Assembly (NCBI GenBank): GCA_023055355.1
Contig: JALJCS010000004.1
Span: forward strand, 12,430,001-12,494,000
Source: Agelaius tricolor
Lineage: Eukaryota > Chordata > Aves > Passeriformes > Icteridae
Length of the DNA: 64,000 bases
Direction of reading: 5' to 3'
The position numbers and the translations under genes were made by a program. This document shows, piece after piece, positions 27,301-39,328 of the stretch (its first letter is position 1; each line of letters begins with the position of its first letter). The notes below the pieces were generated by a model that saw nothing but the letters and a program-made list of their open reading frames with translations, did not search any database and was not told the DNA's origin.

Positions 27301-30300
27301 CCATCCCCAACAAGGCCAGGATTCCAAACAAAGTCTTTTCAGTGGCCCCAGTTTCTGTCCTTTCACAATCATTGTGGGGCAGATGAGAGAAACTTCAGAC
27401 AGAAACTTACAACTTGGAACACCAGGTGCTAGAGAATCCCTCTCCTGCCTGTGACAGCAGGAGCATCACTAGGGCTTTGCTGAGAGTTGTTTGCCTTAAA
27501 CCCAGGAGCTGCCCGTAGCAGAATGTCATCTTCCTGAGCCCTCAGCTCACACTCAGTGAAGAATGATGCAGCTTCCTGTGCTCCAGGCTGTGGTTGCCCA
27601 CACAAGGCACTTGGGTGATGTGGGACTCCTCGCAGTGGGGCGGGCAGGTGGGTCTGAAACTCCTGCCTGTCATCAAAAGGCAAATAAGCAGGAAGTCTGT
27701 GGGGGTGCTGGGCGAGTGTCATGTGGGAAGCAAGAGCATGTGACTGAAGAGGGAGGAAAGGAGCCAGTTCCACTTTAATGCTCTCCTGTCAGCTAGTTTT
27801 CAGTTGTGATACCGTGCTTTGAAAGGTGGCTGGGAGACCAGAGAGCCTATGTAATAAAAGTGTTTGCTTGCAGCACAAAATCTGAAGTAAAGCAAAGAAT
27901 TAGAATTGGTCTATTCTATGTAAGTATTGAGTGCCGTGTTTCACAGGGGGTCTGGGACAGTGCTCATTCTGCTCTGAAGGCTTTCTGTGCACAACCAAGG
28001 ATAAACTCTGACAGATACTGCTAAGGCCAAATCCTGGCCTTATGGCCTGAACTGTGGCCCAGGTGCAAGAGGACATGTTCACTTGTCCATTGTCAGAACA
28101 GAAGTACCTTATGCTACCCTGCCTTATGTAGGGAGGTGCAGGAAGAGGGATGAGGAGCAGCAGGGTTGCAAAGAGATGCTCTTTTGAGATGCTGAACACA
28201 TGGCTGGGGGCACTCAGGGATACCCAAAAGCTAACCCAACCCTTGCTGGCACAGGTAGCCCAGGATGGAGCAGCATCTCCCTCTAAATTTAACTGGGGAG
28301 GTTTTTTTAATTAGACCCCAAAACAGGGAAAGGGAGATGCAGCTGAGGCTGCTAATGTTCCCCTATTCCCTGCATGTATGCTGCCTCCCAAAGGAGGTGG
28401 GAGCTAATCCCAAGCCCTCGCACTCTTCTTTCTCCCCTTTTCTGTCTTCAATTTCCTGTCCTCTGTCTGAGGTCACTGTGCTGCCAGCAACAGTTGTCTG
28501 GGCTGAGAAAGGCTTGTTGGGTCATACTGTGGATGCCTCTGCCCTTGCTATTTTCAGGGAAAGCTGGTAAGGAACACCTAGGAATGCATTCCCAGGTGAG
28601 AGTCTACTTCCAGAGAGCTGCTCTCAGCCCTCACACACCCAGAACGAGCATGAAGTGCTGGTGTGTCAGAGTGCATTGGGGAACCTTGCCCAGACAGGGT
28701 GGTTGGCTGAAGTTGCAAGTTGGGCTACCGCCTCTGCAGAAGTTATTCTGGAGAAATACCACCCTTGAAGGAAGACCCATGTCTCTTCTGCCCTTCCTCC
28801 CTCACCAGCTGATGGATTGAGGCCTCGGGGTTCAAAGGAAATGTTTTCAAGTCTCCACCAATATGTCCAATCCCATGGTATTTGGCAAACTGGGAGACTT
28901 TGGGGTTTGGTGCCTGTTTCTGTACAAGCAGCCAGAGAAGCAGGTAAATGAGGCCAGTGGACATGGCACGTACTGAGGTGCCAGCTTCTGAAAGGGTCAT
29001 ACAGCACGAGGGTGAAAAGGCTCAAGGAGCTGTTAATGAGCCCAGCTGTGGGCTTCCCAGTACAAAGGAGATAGGGACATAGTGGAGAGAGCCCAGCAAA
29101 CGGCCACTGAAAGGACGAGGGATGATTGCTGCCATGACACAGTGTAGCAAACACCTACCTATTTGGAGGTAGCGAACAGGGGGGGAAGGATTTTAAAGTT
29201 CAAAAAACCACTTGTGCTTGCAAGCCTCAAATGCCCGGCTGTGGTGCACAGTAAATCAGTTCTGCTGGCAGGCATGCCTCAGGGCTCTGGCTTCAGCTAC
29301 AAGTGCCCAAATGCCCCCTGTGCCCCAGCCAGGCTCAGCTGCCTGCTCCCAGACCCAGGGCCAGCCAGTGCTCTCACGGCTGCTGCAAGGATCACTGCCC
29401 TCTGGTGAGCCCTCCCAGCAGTCTGAAAACGGCACATCCTGTGTACCCCCATGCTCTCAGGTCCCTGTGGGTCTTTCCAAAGGCAAGACTTGGTGCTGTT
29501 GGGGCTGTGCAGAGCTGCCTCTTATGTTGGCTGAGGTGGCACCTGCAGCTCAGCATCCAGTGCTAGGGATTTTCTCTAGGGCCACCATTCAGCTCCCAGC
29601 CTTCCCAGCTGCTGGGGGACTTCACTGGGGCTCTACAATGCCTAGATGCAGAGAAAATCGCCTTTAGAGAAAAGCCCTGCCAGCAGAGAAAAGCCCAATT
29701 GCTCTGGCTGTACCCAGCAGACCTTTGCACCCACCCTCCTGTCCTCACTGGGCATCCTGTCTCTGCTTCCCACACCTCCCCAAGCCTGATTACCAGCACG
29801 CTTGCCCCAAGCCCAAGAGCCTGTACTTGGAGCTTCTCTAACACATGGAGACTATTTCCCATCCCTCATAAGCAGGCAACTTCTTCTGGAGCAGAGGCAG
29901 ATGTGCTTGGAGCACAGAGCAAAGCTGTCACATGTTCTAGCCCTAAACCTTGCAGGGAAATAATACTCCTGGGCCATGTTATAGTCTCTCACTGTGGCTC
30001 AGGTTGATACTGAAATCAAAGTAAAATTTTTAACACAATTTGAAGCATTAGAAAGCAGGCAAGTAAGGTCCTGGAAGTTCATCAAAAGGGGTCTCTGGTG
30101 GTCATATTCCCTGAATGCTTCAATATCAAATGCTTCAAAGGTGACCTTCCCTCAGACTTTTTCTTTGGGCATGCACTGTTGCTTCCTTACATAATTTGCT
30201 AAAAAACCACTGTAGGCCTCTTTATCTCCACTGATCCCAGCTACATTTATCATCCTTTGTGCATACCTTTACACCCTTTTATCTTTTTTGGTTTGTTTGT

Positions 30301-31019
30301 TTGTTTGTTAGTCATTAAGCTCAATTCAGCAACTCCAGGGCAGCTGAGAATTTCTATTCTCCATGTTACTTATCAAGGAGTACCTGAACTTGGGTCAGAA
30401 TGACAATGAGTCTGTTTTCTTTCTGCCACAGGGAGCAATGGCAGCTCATTTTCCCTTTTCTTCTCTGCCTTGAGCTCTGACCCCCTTTGGGAGAACTCTA
30501 GGATCAAATGAAGGTGGGGTCTGCCCAGCTGCCCTGCCCAGTTGCAGCCCAAGACTTCTCAGGAGCCTACAAGTGCAAGCTCATGGACAGCCAAGTGTGT
30601 GTCTTTGAGAAACCAGTAAGCCACTTTGATTCTGAATGGTTTCAACCTGGGTGAGGTCAAGATTGTTCTCCTGTGACCGGGAAGGATCTGGATTAGTGAG
30701 AAACTCTGGGAAGGACAGCAGTCCAGTCAGCATCCATTCATGGTGCAGAACTAGAGGCTGTGGTTACCCAAGGAGAACATGTTTATGCCCACTTTGGCTT
30801 GTCCCAGAGAGCACCTTACCCTGTGTTTTGTTTAACCCCAGTCAACAGCAAAGCCCCACGCAGTTGCTCACTCCCACACCAGAGGCATAAGGTAGAGAGT
30901 CAGAAGGGTAAAAGGTGGAAAACTTGTGTGTTAAGGACAGTTTAACAGGGAAAGCAAAAACCACTCAAATAAGCAAAGAAAAATAAGGAGCAGTCCCTCC
31001 CTCAGTACAGGCTGTGGGA
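27301..31019. other. Intergenic, moderately GC-rich, no gene recognised
   Basis: Several open frames of 100-162 codons lie on both strands (for example near 28374-29154), but none shows a known domain and they overlap each other. A 48-codon frame at 30508-30654 is vaguely immunoglobulin-like but unsupported. No known repeat was identified. Confidence 0.5.
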
Positions 31020-31137
31020 TGAATGAGTTGTGACCAGTCCAGCAGAGAAGGACCTGGGGATATCGGTAGATGAAAAATTAGATATGAACCAGCAACGTGC
31101 ACTTACAGCCCAGGAAAACAATTGTAATCTGGGCTGT
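31020..31137 (+). mobile_element. CR1 fragment, sense
   Basis: A short stretch with the CR1 wording AGAGAAGGACCTGGGGATAT and GATATGAACCAGCAACGTGC, matching the ORF2 C-terminal region seen in the copy at 21.6 kb. Confidence 0.65.
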
Positions 31138-31199
31138 CTTCCTCTGGTTAACCATCTGAAAGCAATTGCATCAGACCTCAGCCTTGAGGGAAGACAACA

Positions 31200-31765
31200 G
31201 TACCAGGTGGGTGAGTAAAAAACCTAAGAGCAGTGCATTCCCAGCCTGTCCCCCTGTGTGCCATCCCTTCTCTCCAGCACATTGACTGCCCCACACAGCT
31301 TGGTGACACTGGCAAATTTGCTGAGGGCGCCCTTGGTCCCAATGTCCATGTTGCTGACAAAAATGCTGAACAGCATTCTCCCAGCACAGACCCCTGAGGG
31401 GGTACCTGATCATCTCACAGTCAGATTCAAAAGGATGCTGTGAGGGACAGCGGGCCTCACTAAAATCCAGAAGAACTACATCCATTGCCTTCCCTTCATC
31501 CCCTAGTTTAGCTGGTGACATCATCATAGAAGGATAGCACATTAATTAAACAGGACTCTCCATTTGTCAATCTACGCTGGCTGTGCCTGACGATTGCATT
31601 ATCCTTTAAATGCCTTTCAACAGCACCCAGTAGGATCTTCCCCAAAGTTTTTTCAGGTACTGAAGTTAGACTAAGAGGTCTGTAGTTCCCTGGGTCATCC
31701 TTCATGGCCTTGTGAGCTGTGATAACACTGACTAGTGCCACTCAGCAGGCACCTCTCCAGACTCC
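31200..31765 (-). mobile_element. CR1 fragment, antisense reverse transcriptase part
   Basis: The minus strand encodes a CR1-type reverse transcriptase piece (DDPGNYRPLSLTSVPEKTLG, then SCLINVLSFYD, then MDVVLLDFSEA in another frame), broken by frameshifts. It lies next to an oppositely oriented CR1 piece, so these are independent insertions or a rearranged copy. Confidence 0.78.
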
Positions 31766-34212
31766 CAAGAACTTAGCAGGTGATGAGAGGGGTCCTGCTG
31801 GGACATCCACCACCTCCTTCATCTTTCTGGGATGGAACCAGTGTGGGCACAAAAAACCTACAATCTGTCAACTGGCACAACTGGTCCCTCACAATTTCAG
31901 TGTCTACAAATGGGAAATCACTTCCCACTGACATGGTTGTCCCAGTTCTGAGGACCAGGCAACACAAGGTTTGGTGTCACTATGAAAAACTGAGACATTA
32001 AAAACGTGCACTTTTTCTTTACCTCTGTTTACCTGGGATACTTTTCAGTGCTTTAAAATGTGTGTGTTGAAAGGGCTTGCCAGTACACAGCCAACTCAGT
32101 GATACTACAGGGAAAGACAAAAATTTCGTGTCGGTTTGAACGAAATGCATACTATCTTTGCACAAATCTTTAATGCATACTATCTTTGCACAAATCTTTG
32201 CACTTTCTTGCAGAAAGTGTATTTGGAAAAGTATGAGTTTGAAAATATATTCTGCTAAAAATTAGAAATAAAGATATACATTGATTTTTTTGATAGCCTA
32301 AAATGATCTTCTGTCTTTTTAAATGAAATAGTGGATAGCTAAGCTACAGAAGAATTCTTACTTTCATTTAGTTTCTTAATGAAAATGCCGAAAGAGAGAG
32401 CATCCAGTGCTAGTAAAATTAGGAGTTTCAAAATTGTACTTATTTTTCAGGAAAAAAAAATACTTGAACATGAAAACTGAACTCACACAGCACTGATAAA
32501 ACATTTTACTAACCGTACAATTAAAATACTTAAAATACACACATGTATGCATATGTTTCCAGAAGGTTCTCTTGACTCAGAATAAAATAGATCTTCCCTG
32601 TGTGGTCCCTCTGGAAATGGGTAGCAATGAGGCAAACAAAACCAATACAAACTCTGATTTCTGCAGAAAAAATTATTTCTCTTCTTAAGCCGGTGGAAAG
32701 GGTGACTTCTATTGAAAACAGACCACTTTGATGGAGGATTCTTCAGTTCAGGCTTATTTAACATTCAGCCCCTGTGTGGCAGGGACTAAAGGCTCTTCAG
32801 TGTGTACAGATGGTGTATTAGTGCCAGGCAAATTACAGTCCTCAATGTATTTGCTGAAGTGGTGATTCCGCTTGGTTTTGAGTTGGTCAGTTGGTTGTTT
32901 TTTTGTATATGGCTGCAAAGATGTCCAGATCTGCACCAAGATCTGTAAATTGTATGCTCAAACAGACTTCTCTCCTTTACCCCTTTACCCACCCTTTTCC
33001 TCCTTTAGCCCCCCCCCATACTTCACACAAACTGATTCCATGAAGATGGAATCAGAGCTTGTATTAGAAATTTTCTGTACAAAGAAGTAGAGGATGCTAC
33101 ACCTAATCAAAAGCTTGGTCTCTGTGTATCGTATGCTGCCAGCTTGCAGAAACACTTTGCAGAAAATCTTGCAGAAATGCGCCCCTATTTTGCAGAAGGC
33201 TTATATTAGATCCAAGTCCGCAGAAGGAAAGTATCATTTCACCTCAAAACTAACAGATGAAGACTTGGGCCCATTCTGACCCTATCAACACACTCCACCC
33301 ACTCTTCCTCAGCTGGCTTTCACATTGAGACTGTGCTGAATGAGGAAAACATTATTGCTTCCTGTTTTCTTATGATTTAACTCTTCTCTCCACTGTCTGT
33401 ACTGGAGGATAATTCTTCTTGCCAAAAACAGCATGAGGCACACTCTGAGACATGTAAAACCTGTTTTGAAAGACTAAAGGTATTCCCTCCAGAGAGATGA
33501 ATGTGGGAGTTGGATGAAAAGAGAATCTTCAGACCTCTCACAACAACAGTGGAAGAGCACTTTCCCCCCCCAGTGTTAGTAAAGTACTGGTGAGAAATTA
33601 CATCTTATTTTGGTGCATTATAGCAGCACTAGGTTGTCCAGTAGTGTTTATGCAAGCATTAGCTAGTTTTATCACAACTCTCTTCTCCACTGTAAACAAT
33701 TTAAAATGCTTGAAAGCACAGAGAATCTAGTTCTCAATGAGGTAATTTGTAATGGGAAGTGCCCTAGGTACTAATAACTTGCAAATTCTAATGCTGCAAG
33801 TAATAGGCCTTGAAATGTCCTTACAGCCAACCTTATGTTTGAGTTTGGATAGATAGATACAACACCTGTACTGGGTACTAGTGCCATTCCTCTGGGACAG
33901 AAGATGAGCCCAATGTGCCTTAATGCTCTTATCGGCAACCAGGGCAAGAGGATGGAATATGCCCTCAGAGTTTGCTGTCATTACAAACAAGGAGGGTATG
34001 AAACAGAGGATGAGGAAAGATTAAGTGGCAGGCAGAGCCAGTCTTCTGAGGGACTGTGAGGTGCTGCAGAAAGCACAAGCATGACCTTCACAACAATCAA
34101 GATATGTCTGGGCTTATCCAACCCATGGAGTGACTCTGCAACAATTAAGACTGGGGATTAACTTTGCCAGAAAAGGAGCCAGAGTCCTGAGCTGAGTATC
34201 TTCCATCACCAT
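31766..34212. other. Intergenic with minor local repeats
   Basis: No gene was recognised. A 28-bp-period tandem duplication lies at 32144-32199 (AATGCATACTATCTTTGC twice), and a TTGCAGAA motif recurs four times at 33144, 33157, 33169 and 33190. Otherwise nothing was identified. Confidence 0.55.
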
Positions 34213-34213
34213 T

Positions 34214-34615
34214 GTGTGGTTTTGTGGTGATGAAGACCAGCCATGTGTTGAGGAGCATATTCAGTGCAGGTAGCTCAGGGTGCAGTTGCAATGAGAGCTG
34301 CAGGCTGAGCTCTGGATGGGAGCCTGAGGCAGGAGACCAGGAACTGCCAACCCTTGGCACAGCAAAGGGCACAGGGACCTGTGGCACCAGCCTGGGGACT
34401 GGACACTGAGACACAGCAGGAGCCAAAGACTCAGCTGAAGACCCCAGACTTTCTGGCATACAAACTGTGAGGGTATAAAAGCCCAGGTAATCCTTTGTTC
34501 AGGGTTTCTCCTCGGGGCACCAGCTCAAACCCTTACTCTCTTGCTACACGAGGATTAAATTACTTGTAACCAGAGACCTGAGGCTGAAACCCTCTGGAGT
34601 GACAGGCAAGCGCCA
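34214..34615 (+). mobile_element. 5' LTR of a decayed provirus (approximate ends)
   Basis: It resembles 37230-37650 over most of its length, including GGTAGCTC at the same relative position, TATAAAAGCCCAGGTAATCC (TATA at 34474-34480) and CCTTTGTTCAGG downstream. A degenerate ATTAAA polyadenylation signal sits at 34554-34559. The two LTRs differ at many sites, so the insertion is old. Start and end are estimates from the paired alignment. Confidence 0.72.
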
Positions 34616-37229
34616 TTCCGAATGAATGAGCAATGACTGCCCTGCCCTCCACCAACCAGTCAGGTGCTGGGTCCAGATCCCTGCATCCAGACTGGTGGAG
34701 ATGCCTGTCCTGGGGCACCCAGTGCAGTGGCACAACTGATCAGGAGCTCTGAGGAGAGCTCTGACAGCACCCAGTGAGCTCTCACTGCCCACGGCCATTT
34801 TTTTGGGCAGGGAAACAAAATGGGTTTTTCCCATTTTTTTGGGACAGAGTGTCAGTCTGTGCTGGGCTGTATCCATATCCACAGCAGATCTCCAAGGTGA
34901 TCCGCGCATTTCCTTACAGTTCTTTTTTGAGGCAGTTCCTGCACAGACAAAACATGTCTTTGGAGAGTGCACAAAACATTATATAAAATAGTTCACCCTC
35001 TGTTGCTATTATGTGCACATGGTGTCTCCAAAATGGGGGATTCAGGGAGATCTGCATGTAAAGGAATGTTCATCTTCAAACTGTGTGTTGTTGTAACTAT
35101 TTGAATTGATTGTTGTGGTGTAAACTTGAAATACCAAGAGCAGGTTCTCCAGAAAGTTTAGGTCAGCTGGAAACACTGCATTATTTTTTGTACATATATG
35201 AGATTTCCTCTGGACTAGTACTTACTTGTAATGGTGATAATTCTGTGTTTATTAAAAACAACCAAACAAACCTTGTAAACATGAAAATGCTTGAAAGTTC
35301 TGTTATGGTCTTCAGGATATAGAAGGTTAGACCCATTGAATCTGCAGAGAATTTTGGGACTTAACGCACTGCAATAAAGTTATAAAGTTACTGGGCATAT
35401 TGGTTCTTTTACAATATGTAGATGATGTGTCATTGCCTAATTGTGACAAGAGTGTTTATATATTAGACAGTATGCATTTATGTACTGCCAAAAGAGGGAA
35501 CAGCCTGCATCTCCATCCAAACTTCAGCTGTGCCAGAGAAGAAGTTAAATATTTACACTTTACTTTGGAAAGGGATGATGAACGACAGGTCAAAAAAGAA
35601 TAGAGGCCATAATTAGGCTCCCACATCCAGTCATAAAATCAGGTTTGCTCAGACCTGTGGGATTTTGTTTGCCATAGATTCCTGCGGTAGAGGAATTGAC
35701 TAAGCCTCTAACTGAGGAAACCAAGAACAAAGACATAAAGTCTATTGCATCGGCCCTGGAGAAAGAATAAGTTTACACAGCAATAAAAGGAGCTCTGGTG
35801 TTTGCCTCTGGTCCTGGGCTCCTAGATTATACAAAACCCTTCAATCTGTATGCTCAAGAATGTAAAGGAATAACCCATGGAGCGGTAAAGCATAATTCAG
35901 GACCCCATCAGAGACCAGTTGCATATTACTCAGTTAAATTAGTTTCATTTGCAGCAGAAGCACCAGCCTAAGTCAGTGGCAACAACAGCAAAAATATTAG
36001 AAATTAGTTGTTCCCCTTATCCTGAAACAGTTCATATCCCACATGATGTGGAGCAGTGGGATGTGACAGTCTGCAGCCCAAGCACTAACACGCAATGGGC
36101 ACATAGATATGAGCTGATCTTCACAATGGCAGATAATATAAAAGAGATGTAACACCTTGAATCCAGTGAGCCTAATGCCTAATGCCTCTATGATAGAGAA
36201 CGTGTTGTTGTGGCTCCAGTTGGCGAAATTTGAGAAACCCTGAAACCATGTATGAGAAGGACTGCTCAAGAGAAGAAAAGAAACAGTGGGAAAAGTGGGA
36301 GGCGACACAAGATTATGATGGAATGTGGTCTACAGAGGGGAAGCCAACTCTTCCCAAGAGATATTTAATCTGTGTGGTTAGAAGGTTTCACAATAAAGTA
36401 GGTGGAGAGGCAGAGGCAACAGCTAGCCAAATAAAAAAAGAAAAAATGGGTAGCTCCAGGAATTTATACCACTGCAAGGATCACAGACAGCTTCCCTACA
36501 GCCTACCAGAAGTTCTCAAGTATCAGACCAAGCTCAGAGATAGGATGACTAACTGAGCCTACTTCCCTTTTCAGTGACTACAAACAGACTCTGTGGACTC
36601 CTACGGCTGCATGTAAGCATTTGCCAGTGATAGCAGATCAGCTATCAGGCTGGGCAGAAGCCTTTTCAACAAAAATGGCCACAAACCTTAAATTTAGCGC
36701 TGTGGAATGTTTGGAATGTTCTGTCACAACCCGTAGCACAGGCAGAGTTTCTTTGGAAGCCACTCAGCTATGTCAGGAGCTTGTATTCCAGCTAACACCA
36801 GCCTTCTGGATGGAAAAGAATGCATGACCCAGTATTTTATATATAAAAAAAAAGAAAGGGTTCGAGGAATGGAGAAAGTATGCGCAATAGTATCAGCCCA
36901 CCCCACTTGCAATACAAGCAAATGATACACAACCTGCAGATGTAGTGCTTAACAAGATAATCTCACAAAAAATCAAATTAGAATCTAATGGGAGGGACCA
37001 TATGCTGTCTTTCTGTGTTCTTATTTTGCTGTTAAAATTTTGTGTTAAGAAAACTGATACACCAGCCTCATATCCAACAGGTAGTGAATTATTAACAAGT
37101 TGGAGAATAAATGAGTTTCAAGAATCTTTCATGATCTTGTTTTGATAATAATTTCTACCCTATGACAACAATGTTAGCCTTGATTCTGTTACTTGTAATA
37201 ATGTTCTAAGTAAGGGCAGTGTAAAATGC
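34616..37229 (+). mobile_element. Internal region of a decayed gammaretrovirus-like provirus
   Basis: Remnants of pol in the expected order: a reverse transcriptase piece with the active-site YVDD in LLQYVDDVSL (about 35402-35600), a connection/RNase H region (about 35780-36110), an integrase N-terminal remnant (about 36360-36480) and an integrase core remnant (PVIADQLSGWAEAFSTK near 36625). Frames are broken by stops and frameshifts, and only about 2.6 kb lies between the LTRs, so gag, most of pol and probably env are deleted. It is class I (gamma-like) by the YVDD context. It cannot encode a functional protein. Confidence 0.78.
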
Positions 37230-37660
37230 TGTGAAAGCTTTCTTTTCCCCTTTTAATATATTAGCAGATATGCTCAATCCAAAAAAAGGGATGAACGTTC
37301 TGTGAAGGTAGCTCGGGGTGCAGCTGCAGTGGGAGCTGCAGGTTGAGCTCTGGCCGGGAGCCTGAGGCAAGAGGTCAGGAATTGCCAACGTTTGGAAAGG
37401 CAAAGGACACAGGGGCCTGTGACCCAGCCAGGTGACTGGACACTGAGGCACTGCGGGAGCCAAGGACTCGGCAGGAAGAGCCCAGACTTTCTGTGAGGGT
37501 ATAAAAATCCAGGTAATCCTTTGTTCAGGATTCCTACTTGAGGCACCAGCTGGAGGTGTTACTCTGTTACCAAACCATAAATAAATCTCTTCAGAGATCC
37601 AGAGGTCTGAGATGCTGCTGCTGGAAAGCTGGGGTTGAACTCTTAGGGAAGCCTTGTCTG
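37230..37660 (+). mobile_element. 3' LTR of the decayed provirus (approximate ends)
   Basis: Partner of the LTR at 34214: GGTAGCTCGGGGTGCAG, the TATA box at 37500-37506 in GGGTATAAAAATCCAGG, then CCTTTGTTCAGG, and a canonical AATAAA at 37580-37585. The right boundary is uncertain. Confidence 0.72.
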
Positions 37661-38819
37661 ACTGTGTGAGTGCGGGGTGTGTAGGAGTCAGGCAGGGACC
37701 CTTTGGCTCACTGGAGAGAGCCCTGTGAAGGGGCCTCAGTCCCAGCAGTGACAGTCTCTGGTGCTGTGACTGACAGAGTGTTCCTGAATGGCCAGATGGG
37801 ATCCTTTACTTAACACACACGTTCCTCTGGACAAGGCACAGACTGCATCAGGAAAACCCTCCTGCAGGAGCTGCAAACATAGTAGTGGAACTGAAGCTTG
37901 GCATTTCAAAACACACAGGCAAAGAACTGGAATTGTTCAGCCTCTGTCAGAGAATTCAGCACTGTCTACAGCTCCTCTATGGGCGTAGATTGAGTAGATG
38001 AGATTAAAAGAGAGATTTCCCCTTGGAAAGGCACAGTGAAACAACATGGCTCCATTTGTAATGAGAAAAATGTTGAGTGACAGTAGGAAAACCTTTCTTT
38101 CTGAGTTTGGTCAAGCACCAGAGCAGGTGAAACTGCACCTGAAACTCTTATTTTATTAAAGCAGGCATTAGCACTTTGTGTGTGCAGAACAAGAGCAAAC
38201 AATCTACAGTTATCCATAATGATCCCTAAGATTCCATGACTCTATCCTGGGGTCTGTATGAAACACTTTCCAAGAAAAAAAACCTGACTTTTGTATGTAC
38301 AAAAGGCACTTTCTAAATTATTGGTTATGTTAGCAGCATCTTCGCAGGCATGAAATTCTGCCTGATGCATGAATTTCAGCAAGACTGCCCTTGTTCCTCA
38401 GTACTCCACATTCTTAGGTACTAATACATATTCTGACTCCCACATGTTGCACCAAAAGGCTCAGTTTTAAAATATCTTCCTATTTTTTCACATCATGTGT
38501 TGTGTGTGTGAATACTCTCTACTGCTTTTATTCACAGGAAGAACAAAGCATGTTAAAAAACTAGTATGAATTTGGTTGAATGTAGAGTTAACAGCCAATG
38601 AAGGTAAGTGTGCAAGCTCTGTAAGAGCATGAGCGCTCTATTTTGATTTCTGTAAATGAGACCATTCAAAGCACAAAGTTCTAATTGAAAATTAGAAACT
38701 GACAAAACATACCCTGAAGACAATTTTCCCCCCACATTTTGTATCAGGTAAGTGTTTTGCTCAGCCATAACACTGAAGCCTACCCCACACCGACGCTGCT
38801 GAAATTCCACAAATCGGTC
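37661..38819. other. Intergenic upstream of TRIM14, nothing recognised
   Basis: About 1.1 kb of ordinary AT-rich DNA between the provirus and the CpG-rich TRIM14 promoter; no gene or repeat was recognised. Confidence 0.65.
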
Positions 38820-39173
38820 AGTTTTCCAGCCCGGGCTCCGGACGGAGGCAGCTCCCAGGGCACCGGCTGTCCCGCTGCGGGTCTCCGCTCCTGCCGGCAC
38901 TGGCTGCGGGTCCCCGCTCCGGCGGCGAGTGAGCCGCCCCTCCGGGGCCCGGCCGCCCTCCGCCGTCACGGCCACGGCCACGGCCACGGCCACGGCCACA
39001 GTCACGGCCACGGCCACGGTCACAGCTCGCCTGCCCGAAGGGCGGCACCGCCGCTCGCTGCGCACACCCTCCACACGCCGGCCACGCATCGCCCTCTCCC
39101 TGCCCCCGCCTGCCCCGTATCCGCCTCTCCCTCAGCTGCCGGCTCCGCATCCTTCTCCTCCCCACCCTCCGGC
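38820..39173 (+). promoter_or_regulatory. TRIM14: TRIM14 CpG-rich promoter/5' UTR with CACGGC repeats
   Basis: There is an abrupt shift to CpG-dense sequence that ends just after exon 1, as in a short CpG-island promoter. It contains a CACGGC/CACGGT hexanucleotide run (about 38966-39025). No TATA box is seen. The TRIM14 frame is open upstream from 38739, so an N-terminal extension cannot be excluded. Confidence 0.65.
38966..39025. repeat. CACGGC hexanucleotide microsatellite
   Basis: About ten tandem CACGGC-type units, with CACAGT and CACGGT interruptions, inside the TRIM14 CpG island. If translated in the exon 1 frame it would give alternating His-Gly. Confidence 0.9.
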
Positions 39174-39328
39174 ATGGCGCAGGGGGAGCCGCGGCTGTGC
39201 GGGGCCCATGCCGGGCGGCCGCTGGAGCTGTTCTGCGAGGACTGCGGGTGCTGCGTGTGCGCGCTGTGCCCGGCGCTGGGCGCGCACCGCGGGCACCGCG
39301 CCTGCCTCCTGCCGCAGGCCGCCCGCCG
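39174..39328 (+). CDS. TRIM14: TRIM14 exon 1, B-box zinc finger
   Basis: The ATG at 39174 is in a strong context (GGCATGG). It encodes [20 protein letters not shown], then [20 protein letters not shown] and [11 protein letters not shown], a B-box with CxxH, CxxC, CxxC and HxxxH ligands and no RING before it, as in mammalian TRIM14. It is followed by GTGAGTG. It ends in phase 2, which does not fit exon 2. Confidence 0.88.

Noticed and set aside
28374..29154. Overlapping 148- and 162-codon frames on opposite strands
   Set aside because: No recognisable family, no splice signals and mutual overlap; consistent with chance frames in GC-richer DNA.
30508..30654. 48-codon frame with an immunoglobulin-like look (DFSGAYKCKL) followed by GTAAGC
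   Set aside because: Too short, lacks an upstream Ig strand and acceptor, and no neighbouring exon fits.
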